Assembly (NCBI GenBank): GCA_001414485.1
Contig: LLEY01000153.1
Span: 62,001-126,000, forward strand
Source of the DNA: Calycina herbarum
Lineage: Eukaryota; Ascomycota; Leotiomycetes; Helotiales; Pezizellaceae
Direction of reading: 5' to 3'
DNA: 64,000 nucleotides
The stretch's first letter is position 1. Every line of letters starts with the position of its first letter. A program made the translations under genes and the position numbers. Under the pieces are notes generated by a model that did no database searches, was not told the DNA's origin, and saw nothing but the letters and a program-made list of their open reading frames with translations. This document shows positions 57,566 to 64,000 of this stretch, in pieces.

Positions 57566-59903
57566 ATTTCGGGATGTGAAGTTTCGTGAACTTATAGAAG
57601 TGTTTTCGAGTCGAATTCTTTCAAGCGGTGCCGAGGTCTCAGAATCAAGTCTTGACGTCGTGTTCGAAGCTGGGAGAAATGATTCTCATCTGTCCGAGGT
57701 ACGTTGCGCAGAGTACGAGTAAATCTGTTGTGTTACTGATGTTGGCATGGAATTGTGTAACATTTCCAGCCACAAGATTAGAGGGGGAGGTACAATAGAG
57801 TTTTTGAGAAAGGTTTCGAGTGTGGCATGAGGACATGGAGATGTGACAGGCTCAGAAGTTGAAAGAAGAATCATCAACACTGAACTGTGGGTTGATTTCT
57901 ATATGTGACTAGTCAAGTTTATCGTGACAGACCGAGACCATGCAATTTGCCGACGCTACTAGCCAGGCCTCATCGCATCATGGTGTGGAGGAACTCGGCA
58001 GCACAGTAGCAGCAAGCTTGGTTGGTGTTGGTTGGATTAAGAGCCTAAGTGGCGGACGTTGGCGTTGCAGCGGGTGGCTAAATCTGGCGAACTATTCCCC
58101 ACCACCCCCATCGTTCTCGTGTTGTGGAGATCATTTGCTCGACGCTCTCAGAATTTTGCTTTCTGTTTTTAGCAACACTGCCTCGCCAACCTCCACCAGC
58201 AACAGCCAGGAAGCTCTCAGCTTAATAAACTGGTGACGTAACGAAATATTTGGATATTGCCGGGTTATGCGCGAGAAGGAGATTTGAACGTTGCGTTCCG
58301 AGAAAAAGAAAATTTGAGGGCGCGGATGCGAATCCAGCCACTTCTGTTCGCAATGGAAAATTGAAACCGAACCCCCATATGGTTGTATATATCTTTTATC
58401 CTGGATGCGCATCAATACCTTCGTTCCAAAATAAGAGACCCCTAGACGAGGAACTTTGATGCCTTTGTGGAACCACTTGGTTCAATTGTGCTGTGCTTCT
58501 GCAGAGTGTATACGCTGTTTCCCAACATTGTCTTGTACACAGACGGCTTCCCTTGCGGAGCTGCAACCGCCCAGTGTCGTGCACCTGCACAGGAACCACC
58601 AGTAGATGATTCAACCATTGTATTGGGTCCGCCAACTCCAGGCGACGTGCATGCCAACACTTGTGGGTTCGGTTGGAGGAGGGAGGAAACTTCGGATTTC
58701 GTGAGCTCTTGAAGCATGTTTTGGGAATACACCTATTGGAAATGTTAAAACGGTTCATCAGATAGGAAAACTTACATTGCTTTCCCTCCTTAAACAGGAT
58801 GGCAGAGACGGGGAACAGGGACTTCCCAATCAGAACTTCAAACCGGAGCACTCTCTGATTAAGAATACCTTGGTATAGACTCTGTCAGTTCGTTCTGCAG
58901 ATTTAGCATATAAGAAAGGGAGATATAGCAACGGTAATAGTTGTTCTGTCTTGTTGTTTATTGATTCTCAATGCGACAAAGCAAGAAGGTTTTGGGGGTT
59001 TGTCCAAGGTCGGAACATCATCGGCTAAACTTCAGGCCTCCCGAATCTCCATTCTTCCCAAGACCTCTTAACATCTTTTCCACCAAAACACAAACAACAA
59101 CAATTCTGAGATTAAATATTCTTTCTAGTAAGAATAGGCCCAGCTGACCCCCCTATTCATGCTTGCTTAGCAACAATAAATGTGTGATCAGCCGTCCCGC
59201 CAAACAAGGCGCTGAAAAAGGAACCCTGAAGCTTTCAGATAAGCTCCCAACGAATACACAAGTACCTTCTCACACAGTCAGAATTCAAAGCTGGAGACTC
59301 GGAACAAGTATAGCGATATCTCTGGATAATGATTTCCGAAATCCGTCATGAGATTCTGAGGCTGTCCCCTCGGCTCTATCAAAGGCTAGGGGCACTTGGT
59401 TTCCTAGAAAAACACAGCAAACTAAGTCAACTCAAGCTTTCTCCAACCCCATAGAGTAGGAAGAGATCTCTCTTGATATTCAATAACCCCACATCCCAAT
59501 CCCATCGTTTGTGGGGCCACATGGGGATACATCAAGCAGCAAAACGCGGGGTGATCCACTCGACAAACTCGAAAGTGCGGGGAATGAAATGAGATACCTT
59601 CAGGTCTCCAGTTTTCAGTGGGATTCCATGGTATATGATTTCTCGCTGCCAATCAGCACGTCCAGCGTGCGAACCTGCCTTCTTTTGCTCCGGGGTTCAA
59701 GGGGGCGGGGTAAATGTGGATAAAGGAAGCAATGCCGACAGCTTTTTAGGAGCTGTCGCAGCAGCAGTGGTATGTTTAAATTGTTTTCAACATCTAACAT
59801 TTGTTTTAATACGTCTGAGCTCAAGTGGTTGTACCATAGAGTTTAGTTTTGATATCTACTTGGTCTAGTATCAGAAACCGAGCAACCATTCAACAGCCTC
59901 AAA
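57566..59903. other. Gap between LaeA-like gene and MFS gene
   Basis: Two overlapping open frames compete at 58442-58732 (minus, MLQELTKSEVSSLLQP.. from ATG 58714, 90 aa) and 58467-58712 (plus, Cys-containing, 81 aa). The minus frame has the better third-position C/G use, and an upstream minus segment (58851-58780) ends in a gtaagt donor facing a good acceptor (atag at 58733), but the phases do not match. I leave both uncalled. The right end is the promoter side of the MFS gene. Confidence 0.35.
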
Positions 59904-62260
59904 ATGGGCCAGTCAACAAATGAGGGCTTAAGCAATGGGGCAGGTACTGGAAGCAACCCCAAAGTTGATCCCGAAATTGAGGTTTCAACAACAGAAGATG
60001 TGCGGGATAAGACAGTTGCCTTGGGACCAATTCTTGTTAGGGTTGATTCATATCGAGATGACCGCCATATCAACCTAACATGGAGATCTTGGGTCGTTGT
60101 TTTGTGAGTTGCAATCTCCAATTTTACCTCCCTCGACTTCGTTGAAAGTGTAAGCTGACAGGTATTTTACTCAATTAGTGTTAGTTGCTTCGCGTAAGCC
60201 TACCCCCACATGCCCCCTCCACTAGCTCGTTCAAGCGTATATATACTATACAGAGAGAGTGGTTGTGCTGAAATTCCAAAAGAATCATGACTCAGGTTTA
60301 CGTTGTGGTTGCAGCAGGTTCAGTGATAGGTTTCATCATCAGGGACTTGGGGGATCCTGCAATCGCGGGTTGGATCATTCAAGTAGGCATCCCCCCCCTT
60401 TCTCAACCTCTTTAGCAGATATCAGCATGTTCTCTGGGTCTAATATACACATAGGGCCCCCTTCTCATGCAAAGCGTCCTTTCGCCACTTGTTGGACGAC
60501 TCTCCGATGTCCTGGATCGAAAATGGCTTGCCATTTGCCCCACCATTATCTCTTTCGTGGGGGCCATCATCTCGGCCAGAGCTGATAGTATGAGTATATT
60601 GGTTGGTGGTGGTATCCTTGTTGGTTGCATGCTTGCGACCAGTGCAATTGTTCAGGCTATACCATCTGAAGTCCTGCCCCTAAAATATAGGGCTATTGCA
60701 AACGGTTTTGCTGGTTTAGCGGGCAGTTCAGGCGGCATGTACGGTCGTCAGCCTTTAATGTTGTCAGTACTAAGCTAATACTTCACAGAATCGCAAGTCT
60801 TAGTGCTGGAAAAGCCACAAGTGCGGGTGTTTCAGGATGGAGAACTATTTTCTGGATTCAATCCGGATTCTTTGCACTCACGATTTTCGGGTTGTTGTTT
60901 TTCTATCACCCAAAAAAGAAGACTGAAGCGGAAAAGCTATCTTGGAGAAACCTCTTTTGGGCTTGTGATCCAATTGGTTCTTTTCTGTTCATCGTTAGTG
61001 CCACCTTAATGCTCTTGGCCTTGGATTGGGTAGGTGGTGTGTACGAATGGCACGATAAGCATGTAGTTGCACCTTTGACGATTGGACTTGTCTGCCTACT
61101 TCTCTTTGTTATTTATGGTAAGTGATCTCATGGAAAGGAAATTCGGTTGTGCTAACTCGAAATTCTAGAATGGAAGGGACGAAACGATGGTCTTGTGGCT
61201 CACGTATTCTTCAGAGGCGGTCCAAACTTCGGGCTTTCTGTGTTTGCGTTTGCCGTAGAAGGGTAAAATGATAATCCATCCAAATTACTCATCATGCGTA
61301 CCCACTAACACAATATAGTTGGATCTTCTACAGCGCCGTAAACAGTATCACCCCGCTGATTGTTCTCAATCTCGGATTCGAGTCTTCAGCATGGAGGATT
61401 TCAGTTCGGCAACTGTCATTCCAGGCTGTAGTCCTCTTCATGCCAATTCCAATCGGGTATGTCTATGGCCCAAGACTGAGCAGCTATATATTCATTTTAA
61501 GCTAACGAAACAAGTCTTTACGCCACATGGAAGAAGGATTTGAAAACCCCTGTTTTTATTACTTTCGTCCTTTTCTTGGTCGTGTAAGTAGCTTGCTTCC
61601 TCTAGTAAGATTTGAAATTAATTATTTCAAGGTGCATCTGCTACGCGAACATTACCCCCGCCATGAACCATGCTCAAATAGGATTCAACATAATTTGTAA
61701 GAAGGTCCCAACTTTGGCCCCAAACTGCTCAATCTCAGTTTCCCTACCATCTCTAACATAAACCTATAGCTGCTATCGGTCAAGCAGGACCTCTCACTCT
61801 CTTGCCAGCCCTCGTACAATTCACATCCCCCCACGCCTTCCTCTCAACAGCAACCGGGGTCGCGTTCTCAGCTCGTGCACTAGGTGGCGCATTCGGCTCC
61901 GCAGTCCTCAACACAATCATCAACGGCAAAATCACACGTTCATACGCCAGCACCGTCTCCCGCGTAGCCATCGAAGCCGGACTTCCCTCAAGTTCTGTGC
62001 CCGAACTCCTCGAAGCTTTCGAAAGTGGACATGGATTTGAGAATATTCCAGGTATAAATGGGGGGATCTTGAAGGTCGCCACGGATGCTAGTCATAGTGT
62101 TTATGCGAGCGCATATCGCTTGGCGTGGAGTAGTATTATTCCGTTTGTTGTTTTGGCGCTTGTGGCTGTGGGGTTTTTGAAGGGGGTTAGGGAGTTGATG
62201 ACGGAGCATGTTGAGGCTACCGTTGAGATGGTTGGGGAGAAGGAGGAGAGTAAGGTGTAG
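59904..62260 (+). CDS. MFS efflux transporter, TRI12-like (14-TM drug:H+ antiporter type), 10 exons, 594 aa
   Basis: Exons 59904-60103, 60179-60193, 60283-60382, 60455-60738, 60789-61117, 61169-61262, 61319-61456, 61515-61583, 61632-61696 and 61770-62260 join in phase; exon 2 is a 15-bp micro-exon (VSCFA). A charged cytosolic N-terminus is followed by about 14 membrane segments. The MFS signature is GPLLMQSVLSPLVGRLSDVL followed by DRKW, and DLGDPAIAGWIIQ precedes it, as in TRI12 / fungal trichothecene-efflux-pump family proteins and siderophore transporters. Expected role: proton-driven export of a small metabolite at the plasma membrane. The neighbouring methyltransferases suggest the exported compound is made nearby; this is inference. 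Confidence 0.9.
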
Positions 62261-62521
62261 TTCTTGGGGAGCTGGGAAGTGGAAGTTGGAGGTTTTAGTT
62301 GGTATTTTTATGTAGTTGAGAGATTGATATATAGGGGAGTTAATATCACATCATTTGAAGAGAGGGAGTTATTCTTTGTTGTCACCTTTCCTGGTGTAGG
62401 TAAATATCTTTCTAAACCCAAGTGAATCATGAAGATAACCCCAACACAGCGGCCTTTACAATTACAATCTTACAGGTATCATATCAGGAGAGTGGCAATG
62501 ATTCCTTGGCTCACGATTGAC
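62261..62521. other. 3' flank of the MFS gene
   Basis: Ordinary sequence between the pump stop codon and MITE copy 5; nothing recognised. Confidence 0.4.
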
Positions 62522-62745
62522 AATAAAAGCGGCAGTAAATATCAGGTTCGTACCTACCTTCATGGCCGTTGTTCCAGTTATCTTGGGTAATTCAAATTAA
62601 TTACCCTACATACTTGGAACAATTGAAAATATTTCCCCAGGTATTTAGAACAATCAAGTTTCGTTGTTCTAACTTGTACTGGAAAGTTGGAACACCGAGA
62701 GATATTTGCTGCCGGATTTTCTGTCCACCGCGAGCTTAGGACGAC
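62522..62745. mobile_element. Dispersed MITE, copy 5 (near full length)
   Basis: Starts AATAAAAGCGGCAGTAAATA, continues caggttcgtacctacc, gggtaattcaaattaatta, acttggaacaatt, agaacaatcaagtttcg and ends tatttgctgccggattttct. It is collinear with the reverse complement of copy 1 over its whole length. Confidence 0.75.
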
Positions 62746-64000
62746 GAACAATCTACTGTCGGGAAAACTGCTGCCTTTATAATGCCTAGGCTTGTTTCAT
62801 CACAATGTTACAATACCACAAAGGGGACTTCCATTCTAGTAAAACGAATTGAACACGCTCTATCCTATAAAACCTGAACTTTCCTCAGTCTTGGAGTGAG
62901 ACTTAACAGTCGAAACCATTGCTTTTGTCGAAAAATTTGGATTTCATGGAAATTTCATAGGTCTGGCTGACTAGCTGAAACATATATAGGCTTCCTAGTC
63001 CTGGCTCCTTCTAAAGACTCCGTATATATTATAAAGATTAGCGTTTAAGATTTCCTAGCCGGATTAGCACTCCTATCCTTCTTAAATGATCATATCTGTA
63101 CCTTTCCTTACTCTTCCAGCTATTCTACCTTATTATATCCTATTCCGTTTTTAATTAAATTTTTTCTTTCTAATCCTAGAGAGCCTTATTATTCTATCCG
63201 TACATAGTAGTGTATATAAGCGAGAATAAGGTAAACGACGTCGAGTAGTTAATTTCACATAGTAATTTTAGTAATTTCGCTTTAGTAGACGACCTCTACT
63301 CTAGCCTAGTTAGCCTTTATACTCCTAGCCCGTCTTTTTAGCTTTCCTAGCTACTCTAATCCTCTTTTAGAAGCTCTCCTTCTCTAGCAAGCCTATTCTA
63401 GAAGTGAGAAATCCTCTTCTATTATATTCTTATAGAGAATACTATCTTTTCTTTTCTAGATTTCTAGGATAAATAAGGCGGGAAATCTTAAACGCTAGCG
63501 AAGATAGTCTTAAGCTAGAGAGTATTTACAAGCTCTTAGTTCTAGCTTATAAAAGATAAAGAACTAGAAAATAGAAAGAATAGAGACTTGCGAGAAAAGC
63601 CTTAAAGAAGATCGACTAAGCTCGCGTCTTGAATTGATTATATAGACGTTCTAGATTTTTCTATTATACTCTCCTAGTCTTCTATCTTTCTAATATTTTT
63701 TCTTATTTAGATTCATTCAAGTTGAAAAACGATACTTTCTTAGTGCATCAACTTCAATCGTTGGCAACACTTGGTAGGTCTTCTGAGAGTGAATTTACGT
63801 ACAACGATGGAATAAAAGCGGCCTCTATCAAGGAAAATTGAACATAGAGCTTTTAGGCTTCATGATCGGCACACTTGTATACCCTTTCTTGTCTATCGTG
63901 TATCTGAGATATCAACTATAATCCTGTGTAAAAGGCTCTTTGCACCGTTACTTTTTATGATTCTTTGACCTCTAAATCGGAACTTTCACTGCTGAATTCA
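62746..64000. repeat. AT-rich relic tract and window end
   Basis: From about 63000 to 63710 the sequence has the same ta-rich, ctag-rich texture as the main island, and no recognisable open frame, so it is probably a RIP-degraded repeat fragment of unknown type. The flanks on both sides (62746-63000 and 63715-64000) have ordinary composition and no gene was seen. Confidence 0.55.

Noticed and set aside
58442..58732. Competing small open frames on both strands (minus 58442-58732, plus 58467-58712)
   Set aside because: They overlap almost fully, neither has a signal peptide or known motif, and the attractive upstream donor/acceptor pair (about 58780 and 58733) does not keep frame.

Overview
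The window reads as nuclear DNA of a filamentous ascomycete (Pezizomycotina; a leotiomycete such as a Helotiales member is my guess, not proven). Support: genes with many short GT-AG introns (about 41 to 304 bp), fungal-specific families (ENA-type P-ATPase, cis-CaaD-like tautomerase, LaeA-like methyltransferase, TRI12-like MFS pump, STAND/NLR protein), and a TpA-rich transposon graveyard with the C-to-T / G-to-A pattern of repeat-induced point mutation (RIP). No tRNA, rRNA or CRISPR array was recognised.

Layout. (1) 1-8.4 kb: ordinary gene space with an ENA cation ATPase, a tautomerase and an unknown protein. (2) 8.4-28.3 kb: one AT-rich island of dead elements: a Fot1/pogo DNA transposon (9875-11726), a minus-strand Ty3/Gypsy element (12862-26432) interrupted by a small TA-insertion MITE (15002-15434) and by a complete nested plus-strand Gypsy element (17800-23718, LTRs and AATAT target duplication intact), then a truncated sister Gypsy copy (26436-28303). 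(3) 28.4-33 kb: a second member of the unknown family seen at 7.2 kb, a small His/Gln-rich Cys-tailed protein, and a dead STAND/NLR gene truncated at a Tc1/mariner-type MITE. (4) 33-45 kb: a P450 with a frame problem, an NmrA-like gene killed by four nonsense codons, an intact SDR, a relic of another NmrA-like gene, a secreted phospholipase-C-type phosphoesterase and a membrane-anchored multicopper oxidase. (5) 45-52 kb: no intact gene; an exemplary 480-bp hAT-type MITE and several minus-strand open segments that look like exons of an unrecognised, possibly broken gene. (6) 52-62 kb: O-methyltransferase, LaeA-like methyltransferase and TRI12-type MFS efflux pump, which resemble tailoring and export genes of a secondary-metabolite locus; no PKS, NRPS or terpene synthase is visible. 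(7) 62.3-64 kb: a dispersed MITE copy and another short AT-rich relic.

How it fits together: the accessory stretch right of the island (30-63 kb) carries five copies of one about 220-bp non-autonomous element, two of them inside introns of the two methyltransferase genes, and single-copy-looking genes there carry RIP-type nonsense changes. The P450, SDR, methyltransferases and pump could serve one oxidised, methylated metabolite, but this is inference from neighbourhood and families only. Exon coordinates given were derived by hand from reading frames, splice consensus and phase; transcript data were not available.
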